A stretch of 64,000 nt of DNA, taken from Aestuariibaculum lutulentum (GTDB taxonomy: Bacteria; Bacteroidota; Bacteroidia; Flavobacteriales; Flavobacteriaceae). The DNA is taken from assembly GCF_032926325.1 (NCBI RefSeq), contig NZ_CP136709.1:2636501-2700500 (forward strand), written 5' to 3'. Positions 8,216-23,200 of the stretch are shown here, one piece after another (position 1 is the stretch's first letter; every line of letters starts with the position of its first letter). Below the pieces are notes generated by a model. That model was not told the DNA's origin, ran no database searches, and saw only the letters and a list, made by a program, of their open reading frames with translations. A program made the translations under genes and the position numbers.

Positions 8216-11200
8216 CTATTTAATTATAATTTTTTTAGATATGTTACTGTTAGATGTAACTATATTTACAATATAATTTCCTTGAGAGATATTGTTGTTA
8301 ACAGCTAATCTAATTTCATTTGAATTTATAGGAGCGTTTAACTTATTCCAAACATTAACAGTTTGACCCAAAATATTGATTAGTTGTATTTGTTTAATGT
8401 CAACATTATTAGGTGAGTTGATATAAATTTCTCTATTATTCTGCAGGTAATTAACTTGAATTTTATTGAGTTCTTCGCCAATTACAGAAAGTGATCTCTG
8501 GTCTTTATTTATAAAAGTGATATAAAATCTATCTGTATAATTACCCGGGTCTAGGCTAATGTTAAAAGTCGAATTGTTATCATCTATTTTTGTATAGGTT
8601 CCTAATAAACTATCATAGACATATACTTTTATATTATTAGGTAAATTTTCAAATTCACTCACAGCAATCTGGAAAGCACCTCCATTATTTGTGAAAATAG
8701 CAAAAGGATATTGTTTATTTTCATCAAATTCACCAACTGCTTGAATAGACAATTTATAATTATCTACCGTAAACAACATATCATTTTCTAGTGGAGCAGC
8801 TTTAGCATCGTAGCCATAGTTATACTCATCATTAGCACTATTGTCAGCAGTGAAAGCTAATAATAATGGTCTTTGTCCCTTGTTGGTTGTAAATGATAAT
8901 CGTAATCGTTGTATGTTAGTATCGTTACTTTTATTAGTATTTTGTTTAGTCTTAGATGATTTAAATACTTGTGTTGTAATTCCACTTAAATTAGGCTCTC
9001 TTTCAAATGCTCTTTGACTATTTTTAAAGATAATATCATTACTAGTTTTATAAATGGTTGCAGCACTAACATAGAAACCTTGGGCTACTGGTATATGATC
9101 CAAAGGAACTCTATCTGAGCTTCCGTTGCCACTAATATAAAAGCCATCAGACGTAAGATAGGTTTCTCCAGTAGGAGGTTTTAATCCTCCGATTAAGGTA
9201 TAAGTAGCATATCCTCCTTGATAAGATTTTAAAACATGGGTATCGTTTGTTTTATAATGTATCCAAAATAACAGGGTGCCGTCAATACTACCTGTTGTTC
9301 CAGAGTTAGCAACAGAAGGATTTCCATTAGGATCTGTAGCTGGAATATTATCTTTTATAAATTCAGGGGCATAAAGAGCACAAGGGTAAGGGTTCCCTAC
9401 TAAAGTACTGTTTCCTGAATTTATATTTTGTATAATATCCCCATTTCTAGGTTTTCCTATAAATGTATAGTTTTGTTGGTTTGTGGAAGCTCCACTACCT
9501 TTCATAGTATAACCTAAACCAGCTGCTAACCCCGTGTTCTTATATAATTTCACCCAACTTGCATAAGTATTTGAGACGGCATCTTGGTATGACCATAACC
9601 AATATTCAGCAATACTAATAGGGTCTGTTGCAGCACCATCATAACCACCTATAAAAGTAATTGGTTTTGGATTGTTTGTATCTGTGCCGTCAAACATGTT
9701 TTCGGAAGCTCTTGACCACGTGTTGTTTACGCCAGATCTAATTCTTCCAACAGGAGATGACCAATAGTTATAATTAAAAATATTAGTTTGTCCTTGTTGG
9801 TCTCTCTCTATAAACCCTTCACTATTTGGTTCTAAAATACTCTCACTTATTTGAGAATCATCATAACGTTTTTGTACCAGTTGAGATTCTCCTATTAAAT
9901 CTATAGAACCATCTAAATCTAGGTAATGGGTGATCCATAATCCGTGACCTCTGTTTGTTTCATCCTGATTTCCTATTGTACTTGTAATTGTTAATTCGTT
10001 GGTTTCAACCAATAACCCTAATAATGTTAAGTCTTGAGTTTGAGAAGTGATTTTATGAGATGTTTTAACAATGTTCCAATCTATCCTTGTAGTCCCATCA
10101 ACTCCAATAGCATTTGGGTGATCCCATACACTATCTCCATATGTCCAAGGCGAAGCAGCATCATTATTGGCAGTATTTACATCATTCCAATAACCGTCTT
10201 CATCAGTGGTATAAGGTAGTGGAGCTGTTTCATCCTGCCAGGTTGTTATGTTTCTCATTTTTCCCTGAACAGTTCCGGCATTTGGAATAATGTATCCTCC
10301 AACAATATCAGAACCTTGATTCATTTGGTAATAGCCATCTAAATCAGTCCAGGATAAATTAGCGACATTTAAAGGAATAATAACACCGCCAACGTTTCCT
10401 CCATTATTTTTGATTTCCTGATTCATAACTTGGTGTAATTGATCAGGAGTTAAAGTTTTGTTCCAGATTTTTAGTTCATCCATCCAACCATGAAAATAAT
10501 TAACAGGTCTAAAAGGAGGTGTCGATGTTTGATCCATGGCACCTAAAATAAATTCACGATTGTTGCTAACAGGAGCAGTGCCATTTGTTCTGGCTACTTC
10601 AATACCATCTATATATAAAATATAAGTCGTTCCGTTGTAGCTTACGGCAACATGATACCATCTGGTTGTATCAATAGCATAAGGAGAAGCCAGAGTATTA
10701 CCACTATTCCAGTTAAATGATATAATGTTATTAACTAATCGTATATCGTATCCAGTTGTAAGGTTATTAGCAGCTCTTTTGGATAGTATTGTTTGTATGT
10801 TATTGTTAGAACTGGATGGTTTAATCCAGGTTTCTAAGGTAAAAGCAGAACTAAGATTAAAATTGTTGTTGAAAGTAACATTATCATCAACTCCATCAAA
10901 ATCGAGTGTGCTACAACTATCAAAAACGATTTGTACGTCATCCGTTTTTTCCTGACAAATGCCACCATTGGAAATAGTCCATCTTAAGACATACGTACCG
11001 GAGTTAACAATCCTAAATGTCGTTTTAGGATCAGAAATATTATCAAAACTAGCCCCATTACCTCCAACAGGAGAAACAATTGACCAAGATCCGTTACCAA
11101 CAGTCGGGGCGTTGGCTGAAAGTATAATACTTTCAATTCCACAACTAGGTGTTTGATCATTTCCTGCATTAGCAGTAGATAAGTCTTGAGGGTTAGTTAA

Positions 11201-14200
11201 AGTTATATTTGCAGATGTAGTACATCCATTAGCATCTGTAATGGTAACGGTGTAATTTGTACCAGCAGATAGACCTGTTGCTGTTTGGTTGGTTTGTCCG
11301 TTAGACCATAAATACGTGTAATTAGGAGTACCTCCAGAAGGAGTTACGGTTGCAGTACCATCATTTCCGCCAAAACATGTTGGATTTGTGCTCGACATAC
11401 TTGCAGTAAGTATTTGAGGGTTTGCGATGGTTACTGTAGATGTAGAGGTACACCCTTTACTGTCTGTTACTGTAATAGAATAACTACCAGCATATAACCC
11501 CGTAGCGGTAGGCGTTGTTTGGTTACTTGCATTGGCATCCCATAAATAAGTGTAGCCCGGTGTGCCACCATTAGCTGTCACGGTAGCAGATCCAGAATTA
11601 TCACCATAACAAACTGGGTTTGTACCAACAACAGTAGAAGTAAGCTCATCTGGGTTTGAAAGAACTACGGATATAGTTTCTGTACAATTATTGGCATCTG
11701 TAATAGTCACATCATAGGATCCTGCAGAAAGGCCTATTGCTGTAGCTGTAGTCTGGTTACCTGCATTACTATCCCATAAATATGTATATCCAGGTTTACC
11801 TCCGTTAGGTATAACTGTTGCTCTACCATTTGAACCACCATAACATGATGGATTGGTAACACTATAAGTCGCAGTTAAATCAGAAGGATCTACTAAATTT
11901 ACTGTTGTTGAAATCTGACAACCGTTATTGTCAGTAACTAAAACCGAATAGCTTCCAGCAGATAATCCTGTTGCTGTTGGTGTAGTTTGGTTCCCCGCAT
12001 TAGTATCCCAAAGGTAAGAATAAGGAGGTGTGCCATTAGAAACATTTACTGTTGCTGTTCCTGTTGAGCTACCAAAGCAGAGTGGTGCAGTAATATTACT
12101 ATTTATGGTTAAACTTGCAGGTTCTGTAATGGTAACTTGTTCAGAATCCATACATCCATTAGCGTCAGTTATGGTAACTGTATAAGTTCCTGAAGTTAGA
12201 TCTGTAGCTGTAGCTGTCGTTTGAGAATTCGCATTGGAACTCCATAAATAAGAGTAAGGAGCTGTACCCCCTGAAACTGAAGCGGTAGCTTCAGTTGTCC
12301 CTCCATTACAATCTATAGTGTTTGGTGTTATAGACGCTTCTAGAACATTAGGTTCATTAATGGTAGCAGAAGCAGTTGTTGTACAGCCATTAGCATCTGT
12401 AACAACAACACTGTATGTTCCAACTGGTAAATTAGTGGCTGTCGCCCCAGTTTGATTTCCTGTGTTAGCATCCCATAAATAAGTGTACGGAGCAGTTCCT
12501 TCATTAGCTATTACAGTTACCGTTCCATTATTGTCTCCAAAGCACAATAAATCTGTAGAAGAAGCTGTCGCTGTTAATTCGTTTGGTTCTATAATAGTCA
12601 CAGATGTTATTTCCTGACAACCATTAGCGTCGGTTACGGTAACAAAATAAGGCCCTCCAGCACTTAGCCCGGTTGCTGTTGAGGTGGTTTGATTTCCAGC
12701 ATTACTATCCCATAAATAAGAATAAGGTTGGGTTCCTCCTGAAGGAATAGCAGTGGCTGTTCCATCATTGCTTCCATAGCAGGATGTTAGTGTTCTACTA
12801 TTAGACAAAGTTAGTAATGGGGGTTGAGAAAGTGTAACTGTTTCGGTTGTTGTACATCCATTGGCATCGGTAACAATTACCGAGTATGAAATGTTTGCAG
12901 ATAATCCAGTTGCAGTAGCACTAGTGTCTCCGTTAGACCAAGAATAAGTAAATGGTGCTGTTCCTCCTGATTCTACAGAAACGGTAGCTTCTCCATTATT
13001 AGAGCCGTAACACAATGGATTAATTGAAGTTATAGATGTAACAATAGGGTCTGGACCTACAAGGGTTACTGTAGCTGTATCTGTACAGCCATTAGCATCA
13101 GTAACCGTTACAGTATAAGTACCGATACCTAAATCGACAGCTGAAGTTCCTATTTGTCCATCAGACCATTCAAAGGTGTACGGACTTGTTCCGCCAGAAG
13201 CGGAAGCATTCGCCTCACCATCAGTCTCTCCATAACAAGAAACATTTACACCGTTTAAATCTACAACACTAGCTGTTACAGTTGGTACACTTGCAGGTTC
13301 GGTAATGGTTACAGATATTGGATCTAGTGTTGTTCCGTTGGCATCTGTAACAGTAACCGAATATGTTCCTGCTGTTAATCCTGTAGCTGTGGCTGTAGTC
13401 TGAACAGGTGTCGTATTCCAGGAATAGGAGTAAGGCTCAACACCTCCAAAGGCTTCTACAGTGGCAGTTGCTGTGGCATCACCAAAACAAGCTACATTGG
13501 TATTTGAGACAAAAGCGGTTAGAGGAGAAGTAACATTTAAGTTATCAATAGCACAATAACACTTCGGTGTTGATGGTCCACATTCTAAACCAGCTCTTTG
13601 TTTCCATGCAAATAAAAGTCCTGTAATAGCAATTTCACTACCACAAATAAAATCTTCATCTAATAATAATCGTCCTTGCCCACCTTCAACAGGAATAGCT
13701 TCTTCTCCTTCATACAAACATTCATCTCTGGAGTCGGTAACAGTTAAACCTGTAAATGGATCTGTAACGGCATAACCTGCTATTACATAAAGGTTGTATT
13801 TAGGTTTGGCATCACTAGGAATATCGAAGTATACGTAAACAGCAAATTCAGACCCTCCGTTACATTGATCTACTTTGTTTCCATCTTCATCACCTATATA
13901 GAAATTAGAAAACACATAATCATTAGATACACATCGTTCACAATCAATACCGTAGTCGTAACAGATGTCTATGTATTGAATTTTTGTTGTGGTTACAGAT
14001 TGTCCAGTTTGATCTTGTACATTTAAAGTAACAAGTTTTGATCCAGCTGTTGCATAAGTAATATTTTGAACACCTGAATATTCACCTGGAGCATAATCTG
14101 AATCAGCTCCAAAATCCCAGGTTAGCGTATATGGTCCTTGACCTCCAGAGATATTAGGTGTAATAATCATGGTTTGTATGTCTCTGTCATCTAAACACTC

Positions 14201-17200
14201 AGCTGTAGTAGTTAAAGAAACAACCATTGGGTCACCAATGTTTATTGCCGTGGTGGCTTGACAGCCACTTTCATCAGTAACAATAACGCTATAGGTGCCA
14301 TCAGCCAGCCCGGTTGCTGTTTGGGTGGTTTGCCCATCACTCCACAAATAAGTAAACGGTTCATCACCGCCAGTAGGATGTGCTGTAGCAGAACCGTTGG
14401 ATAACCCGGAACCTGTGGTATTAATACCAGTTGCCTCTACTGAAAAAGGAGAAGCCATTTCAATAGTTACAGTTTCAGTAGCAGATATACAACCACGAGA
14501 GTCTGTTACAGTAACAGAATAGTCACCAGCAACCAGACCACTTATAGTTTGCGAAGTTGCACCGGTGTTCCATTCGTAAGTGTATGGACCAGTACCTCCA
14601 GTAGGTGTAGCTTCTGCCCAGCCACCACCTTGTCTAAAACAACCTTCATAACCTCTAGCATTTGCCATTAAAACACCTGGCTCGGTTACAGTTACGATTA
14701 CAGAGCCACCACAACCACGTGCATCTGTAATTAAAACACTATAGGTGCCAGCTGATAAGCCTGATACTGTTTGTGTCGTGGCATTACCTGCTGCAGAATT
14801 CCAAAGATAATTATAAGGAGGAGTACCCCCTACGGCTGTTGCTGTAGCTGTTCCATCAGAATCGCCATGACAACTAGGTTGTGTAAACGTTCCGCCAATG
14901 ATGAACTCGGTAGGGTTGTTAATTGTAGTACTGGCTGTAGTTGTACATCCATTAGCATCTGTAATTGTTACAGAATAATTGCCAGCAGCCAGGTTGTTTA
15001 CTGTTATGCTATTGCCTCCATTAGACCATGCGTAAGTAAACGGAGATACACCACCTTGAGTGGTGATAGTTGCAGACCCATCATTCGCGTCTTTACATGA
15101 AATGTCTGTTTTAGCAATGGTTGCACTAAATGCCAAAGGCTGGGTGATTGTTACAGGAAAAGTGGTGTAACATCCTCTTGTGTCTGTTGCTCTAACAACA
15201 TATGTTCCGGCTACCAGATTAGTTAAATCTTGCGATGTGCTTGTAAAGCCACTTGGACCTGTCCATGAGTAAGTAATTGTACCTGTACCTCCTGTGGCAC
15301 TAATGTTAATTGATCCAGTATTATTACCATGACATAGAACATTGGTTTTAGAATCTAATGTAACACTAACAGGATTAGGTTGGGTAATTTCAACAGTTGC
15401 CGTTGTGCTGCACCCTTTACTATCCGTAACGGTAACTGTATGTAAACCAGATTTTAATTTTGTAGCGGTAGCTCCGGTTTCATTGTTATCCCATAAATAT
15501 ACAAAGCCTCCATTACCCCCATCTGGTGTAACAGTAGCACTACCATTAGATTCTCCATAACATTTTACGTCACTAATTTGAGCAGCTGTAGCCGTTAAAA
15601 TACTGGGCTCAGTAACCATTATGCTTCCTTGCACAGTACAGCCTTCAGAATCTTTAACGTAAATAGTGTGGCTGCCAGCTGAAATATTACTAAATGTAGA
15701 AGAGGTAAACCAGTCAGTATTGTTAATAGAATATTCATAACCCGGATTACCTCCTTGAACGAAGCCAGCGGTAAGTGTACCATCATTACCACCATTACAT
15801 GAAGGCTGTGTAAATGTTAAGATATCCATGGTCAATTCTGGAGATTGATCAATTATAACTGTTTTAGTAGCAGAACAATTATTACTATCTGTTACTGTTA
15901 CAATGTACATGCCGTTTATTAAACCAGAAATATCTTTTGATGTGCTAGTAAAACCAGCAGGTCCTGTCCAAGAATAATTGAAAGTACCTGTTCCTCCTGT
16001 AGCTGAAATGTTAATAGAACCCGTATTGTCTCCATTACAAATTACATCTACTTTATTATCAATAGAGATGGCTATTTGACTTGGTTGTGATATGGTTACG
16101 GTCGCACTTGTGCTACATCCTTTACTATCTGTGATATTTACAGTATGAAGTCCAGCATTTAATCCAGTTGCAGTAGATGTTGTACTGCCATTATCCCAGG
16201 AATAAGAATATCCCGGATTACCACCATTAACAGTGACGCTTGCTGAACCGTTAGATTGTCCAAAACAATTAACGGGGTTCACTTGAGTTGCGGTTGCTGA
16301 TAATATTTCTGGTTGAGTAATAGTTACACTGGCGGTTGTTTGACAACCTTTACTGTCGGTGATGGTAACGGTATGATTCCCTGCGTTTAAAGCCATAGCA
16401 GTGGCTACGGTTTCTCCGTTATCCCAAGAATAAGTGTATCCGCCATTACCACCAGAAGTATTTACCGTAGCAGAACCATCAGAATCACCATTACAGCTAA
16501 CAGGGGATGTTTGTACTGCATTTGCAGTTATTACACTTGGTTCTGTAATTTCAACAGTTGTTGTTGTTGTACAGCCATTAAAATCGGTTACAGTAACAGT
16601 ATGAGTTCCTGCACTTAAAGCATTCGGGTTTGATGCACCCCAATCGTAACTATATGGTGTTACACCACCAGAAGCAGTAACACTTGCAGTACCGTCAGAA
16701 CCTCCATTACAGGATACAGGTGTATTTTGAACAGCGGTAGCTGTAAGCGCAGCAGGCTGTGTAATTTCAATGTCGTTGATATCGAAGGTACAGCTGTTGG
16801 CATCCGTAATGGTTACATTGTATGTACCGGCAGTAATACCACTAATATCTTCAGTATCAGCACTGTTACTCCACATATAAGTATAAGGAGCAGTACCTCC
16901 CGAGACGCTAATATCTATAGCGCCGGTTGAGTTTCCAAAACAATCCACATTGGTGGTTGAAGAGGTTGAAGCAGTCAGCGCAGCAGGCTGTGTAATTTCA
17001 ATGTCGTTGATATCGAAGGTACAGCTGTTGGCATCAGTAATGGTTACGTTGTATGTTCCGGCAGCAATATCACTAATATCTTCAGTATCAGCACTGTTAC
17101 TCCACATATAAGTATAAGGAGCAGTACCTCCCGAGACGCTAATATCTATAGCGCCGGTTGAGTTTCCAAAACAATCCACATTGGTGGTTGAAGAGGTTGA

Positions 17201-20200
17201 AGCAGTCAGCGCAGCAGGCTGTGTAATTTCAATGTCGTTGATATCGAAGGTACAGCTGTTGGCATCAGTAATGGTTACGTTGTATGTTCCGGCAGTAATA
17301 CCACTAATATCTTCAGTATCAGCACTGTTACTCCACATATAAGTATAAGGAGCAGTACCTCCCGAGACGCTAATATCTATAGCGCCGGTTGAGTTTCCAA
17401 AACAATCCACATTGGTGGTTGAAGAGGTTGAAGCAGTCAGCGCAGCAGGCTGTGTAATTTCAATGTCGTTGATATCGAAGGTACAGCTGTTGGCATCAGT
17501 AATGGTTACGTTGTATGTTCCGGCAGCAATATCACTAATATCTTCAGTATCAGCACTGTTACTCCACATATAAGTATAAGGAGCAGTACCTCCCGAGACG
17601 CTAATATCTATAGCGCCGGTTGAGTTTCCAAAACAATCCACATTGGTGGTTGAAGAGGTTGAAGCAGTCAGCGCAGCAGGCTGTGTAATTTCAATGTCGT
17701 TGATATCGAAGGTACAGCTGTTGGCATCAGTAATGGTTACGTTGTATGTTCCGGCAGCAATACCACTAATATCTTCAGTATCAGCACTGTTACTCCACAT
17801 ATAAGTATAAGGAGCAGTACCTCCCGAGACGCTAATATCTATAGCGCCGGTTGAGTTTCCAAAACAATCCACATTGGTGGTTGAAGAGGTTGAAGCAGTC
17901 AGCGCAGCAGGCTGTGTAATTTCAATGTCGTTGATATCGAAGGTACAGCTGTTGGCATCAGTAATGGTTACGTTGTATGTTCCGGCAGCAATATCACTAA
18001 TATCTTCAGTATCAGCACTGTTACTCCACATATAAGTATAAGGAGCAGTACCTCCCGAGACGCTAATATCTATAGCGCCGGTTGAGTTTCCAAAACAATC
18101 CACATTGGTGGTTGAAGAGGTTGAAGCAGTCAGCGCAGCAGGCTGTGTAATTTCAATGTCGTTGATATCGAAGGTACAGCTGTTGGCATCAGTAATGGTT
18201 ACGTTGTATGTTCCGGCAGCAATACCACTAATATCTTCAGTATCAGCACTGTTACTCCACATATAAGTATAAGGAGCAGTACCTCCCGAGACGCTAATAT
18301 CTATAGCGCCGGTTGAGTTTCCAAAACAATCCACATTGGTGGTTGAAGAGGTTGAAGCAGTCAGCGCAGCAGGCTGTGTAATTTCAATGTCGTTGATATC
18401 GAAGGTACAGCTGTTGGCATCAGTAATGGTTACGTTGTATGTTCCGGCAGCAATACCACTAATATCTTCAGTATCAGCACTGTTACTCCACATATAAGTA
18501 TAAGGAGCAGTACCTCCCGAGACGCTAATATCTATAGCGCCGGTTGAGTTTCCAAAACAATCCACATTGGTGGTTGAAGAGGTTGAAGCAGTCAGCGCAG
18601 CAGGCTGTGTAATTTCAATGTCGTTGATATCGAAGGTACAGCTGTTGGCATCAGTAATGGTTACGTTGTATGTTCCGGCAGCAATACCACTAATATCTTC
18701 AGTATCAGCACTGTTACTCCACATATAAGTATAAGGAGCAGTACCTCCCGAGACGCTAATATCTATAGCGCCGGTTGAGTTTCCAAAACAATCCACATTG
18801 GTGGTTGAAGAGGTTGAAGCAGTCAGCGCAGCAGGCTGTGTAATTTCAATGTCGTTGATATCGAAGGTACAGCTGTTGGCATCAGTAATGGTTACGTTGT
18901 ATGTTCCGGCAGCAATACCACTAATATCTTCAGTATCAGCACTGTTACTCCACATATAAGTATAAGGAGCAGTACCTCCCGAGACGCTAATATCTATAGC
19001 GCCGGTTGAGTTTCCAAAACAATCCACATTGGTGGTTGAAGAGGTTGAAGCAGTCAGCGCAGCAGGCTGTGTAATTTCAATGTCGTTGATATCGAAGGTA
19101 CAGCTGTTGGCATCAGTAATGGTTACGTTGTATGTTCCGGCAGCAATATCACTAATATCTTCAGTATCAGCACTGTTACTCCACATATAAGTATAAGGAG
19201 CAGTACCTCCCGAGACGCTAATATCTATAGCGCCGGTTGAGTTTCCAAAACAATCCACATTGGTGGTTGAAGAGGTTGAAGCAGTCAGCGCAGCAGGCTG
19301 TGTAATTTCAATGTCGTTGATATCGAAGGTACAGCTGTTGGCATCAGTAATGGTTACGTTGTATGTTCCGGCAGCAATATCACTAATATCTTCAGTATCA
19401 GCACTGTTACTCCACATATAAGTATAAGGAGCAGTACCTCCCGAGACGCTAATATCTATAGCGCCGGTTGAGTTTCCAAAACAATCCACATTGGTGGTTG
19501 AAGAGGTTGAAGCAGTCAGCGCAGCAGGCTGTGTAATTTCAATGTCGTTGATATCGAAGGTACAGCTGTTGGCATCAGTAATGGTTACGTTGTATGTTCC
19601 GGCAGTAATACCACTAATATCTTCAGTATCAGCACTGTTACTCCACATATAAGTATAAGGAGCAGTACCTCCCGAGACGCTAATATCTATAGCGCCGGTT
19701 GAGTTTCCAAAACAATCCACATTGGTGGTTGAAGAGGTTGAAGCAGTCAGCGCAGCAGGCTGTGTAATTTCAATGTCGTTGATATCGAAGGTACAGCTGT
19801 TGGCATCAGTAATGGTTACGTTGTATGTTCCGGCAGCAATATCACTAATATCTTCAGTATCAGCACTGTTACTCCACATATAAGTATAAGGAGCAGTACC
19901 TCCCGAGACGCTAATATCTATAGCGCCGGTTGAGTTTCCAAAACAATCCACATTGGTGGTTGAAGAGGTTGAAGCAGTCAGCGCAGCAGGCTGTGTAATT
20001 TCAATGTCGTTGATATCGAAGGTACAGCTGTTGGCATCAGTAATGGTTACGTTGTATGTTCCGGCAGCAATACCACTAATATCTTCAGTATCAGCACTGT
20101 TACTCCACATATAAGTATAAGGAGCAGTACCTCCCGAGACGCTAATATCTATAGCGCCGGTTGAGTTTCCAAAACAATCCACATTGGTGGTTGAAGAGGT

Positions 20201-23200
20201 TGAAGCAGTCAGCGCAGCAGGCTGTGTAATTTCAATGTCGTTGATATCGAAGGTACAGCTGTTGGCATCAGTAATGGTTACGTTGTATGTTCCGGCAGCA
20301 ATACCACTAATATCTTCAGTATCAGCACTGTTACTCCACATATAAGTATAAGGAGCAGTACCTCCCGAGACGCTAATATCTATAGCGCCGGTTGAGTTTC
20401 CAAAACAATCCACATTGGTGGTTGAAGAGGTTGAAGCAGTCAGCGCAGCAGGCTGTGTAATTTCAATGTCGTTGATATCGAAGGTACAGCTGTTGGCATC
20501 AGTAATGGTTACGTTGTATGTTCCGGCAGTAATACCACTAATATCTTCAGTATCAGCACTGTTACTCCACATATAAGTATAAGGAGCAGTACCTCCCGAG
20601 ACGCTAATATCTATAGCGCCGGTTGAGTTTCCAAAACAATCCACATTGGTGGTTGAAGAGGTTGAAGCAGTCAGCGCAGCAGGCTGTGTAATTTCAATGT
20701 CGTTGATATCGAAGGTACAGCTGTTGGCATCAGTAATGGTTACGTTGTATGTTCCGGCAGCAATATCACTAATATCTTCAGTATCAGCACTGTTACTCCA
20801 CATATAAGTATAAGGAGCAGTACCTCCCGAGACGCTAATATCTATAGCGCCGGTTGAGTTTCCAAAACAATCCACATTGGTGGTTGAAGAGGTTGAAGCA
20901 GTCAGCGCAGCAGGCTGTGTAATTTCAATGTCGTTGATATCGAAGGTACAGCTGTTGGCATCAGTAATGGTTACGTTGTATGTTCCGGCAGTAATACCAC
21001 TAATATCTTCAGTATCAGCACTGTTACTCCACATATAAGTATAAGGAGCAGTACCTCCCGAGACGCTAATATCTATAGCGCCGGTTGAGTTTCCAAAACA
21101 ATCCACATTGGTGGTTGAAGAGGTTGAAGCAGTCAGCGCAGCAGGCTGTGTAATTTCAATGTCGTTGATATCGAAGGTACAGCTGTTGGCATCAGTAATG
21201 GTTACGTTGTATGTTCCGGCAGCAATACCACTAATATCTTCAGTATCAGCACTGTTACTCCACATATAAGTATAAGGAGCAGTACCTCCCGAGACGCTAA
21301 TATCTATAGCGCCGGTTGAGTTTCCAAAACAATCCACATTGGTGGTTGAAGAGGTTGAAGCAGTCAGCGCAGCAGGCTGTGTAATTTCAATGTCGTTGAT
21401 ATCGAAGGTACAGCTGTTGGCATCAGTAATGGTTACGTTGTATGTTCCGGCAGCAATACCACTAATATCTTCAGTATCAGCACTGTTACTCCACATATAA
21501 GTATAAGGAGCAGTACCTCCCGAGACGCTAATATCTATAGCGCCGGTTGAGTTTCCAAAACAATCCACATTGGTGGTTGAAGAGGTTGAAGCAGTCAGCG
21601 CAGCAGGCTGTGTAATTTCAATGTCGTTGATATCGAAGGTACAGCTGTTGGCATCAGTAATGGTTACGTTGTATGTTCCGGCAGCAATACCACTAATATC
21701 TTCAGTATCAGCACTGTTACTCCACATATAAGTATAAGGAGCAGTACCTCCCGAGACGCTAATATCTATAGCGCCGGTTGAGTTTCCAAAACAATCCACA
21801 TTGGTGGTTGAAGAGGTTGAAGCAGTCAGCGCAGCAGGCTGTGTAATTTCAATGTCGTTGATATCGAAGGTACAGCTGTTGGCATCAGTAATGGTTACGT
21901 TGTATGTTCCGGCAGCAATATCACTAATATCTTCAGTATCAGCACTGTTACTCCACATATAAGTATAAGGAGCAGTACCTCCCGAGACGCTAATATCTAT
22001 AGCGCCGGTTGAGTTTCCAAAACAATCCACATTGGTGGTTGAAGAGGTTGAAGCAGTCAGCGCAGCAGGCTGTGTAATTTCAATGTCGTTGATATCGAAG
22101 GTACAGCTGTTGGCATCAGTAATGGTTACGTTGTATGTTCCGGCAGTAATACCACTAATATCTTCAGTATCAGCACTGTTACTCCACATATAAGTATAAG
22201 GAGCAGTACCTCCCGAGACGCTAATATCTATAGCGCCGGTTGAGTTTCCAAAACAATCCACATTGGTGGTTGAAGAGGTTGAAGCAGTCAGCGCAGCAGG
22301 CTGTGTAATTTCAATGTCGTTGATATCGAAGGTACAGCTGTTGGCATCAGTAATGGTTACGTTGTATGTTCCGGCAGTAATACCACTAATATCTTCAGTA
22401 TCAGCACTGTTACTCCACATATAAGTATAAGGAGCAGTACCTCCCGAGACGCTAATATCTATAGCGCCGGTTGAGTTTCCAAAACAATCCACATTGGTGG
22501 TTGAAGAGGTTGAAGCAGTCAGCGCAGCAGGCTGTGTAATTTCAATGTCGTTGATATCGAAGGTACAGCTGTTGGCATCAGTAATGGTTACGTTGTATGT
22601 TCCGGCAGTAATACCACTAATATCTTCAGTATCAGCACTGTTACTCCACATATAAGTATAAGGAGCAGTACCTCCCGAGACGCTAATATCTATAGCGCCG
22701 GTTGAGTTTCCAAAACAATCCACATTGGTGGTTGAAGAGGTTGAAGCAGTCAGCGCAGCAGGCTGTGTAATTTCAATGTCGTTGATATCGAAGGTACAGC
22801 TGTTGGCATCAGTAATGGTTACGTTGTATGTTCCGGCAGTAATACCACTAATATCTTCAGTATCAGCACTGTTACTCCACATATAAGTATAAGGAGCAGT
22901 ACCTCCCGAGACGCTAATATCTATAGCGCCGGTTGAGTTTCCAAAACAATCCACATTGGTGGTTGAAGAGGTTGAAGCAGTCAGCGCAGCAGGCTGTGTA
23001 ATTTCAATGTCGTTGATATCGAAGGTACAGCTGTTGGCATCAGTAATGGTTACGTTGTATGTTCCGGCAGCAATATCACTAATATCTTCAGTATCAGCAC
23101 TGTTACTCCACATATAAGTATAAGGAGCAGTACCTCCCGAGACGCTAATATCTATAGCGCCGGTTGAGTTTCCAAAACAATCCACATTGGTGGTTGAAGA

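Noticed and set aside
10034..16930. Several plus-strand open frames of 60-110 codons inside the adhesin gene
   Set aside because: They lie antisense to a continuous, domain-rich coding sequence and show no homology or start signals.
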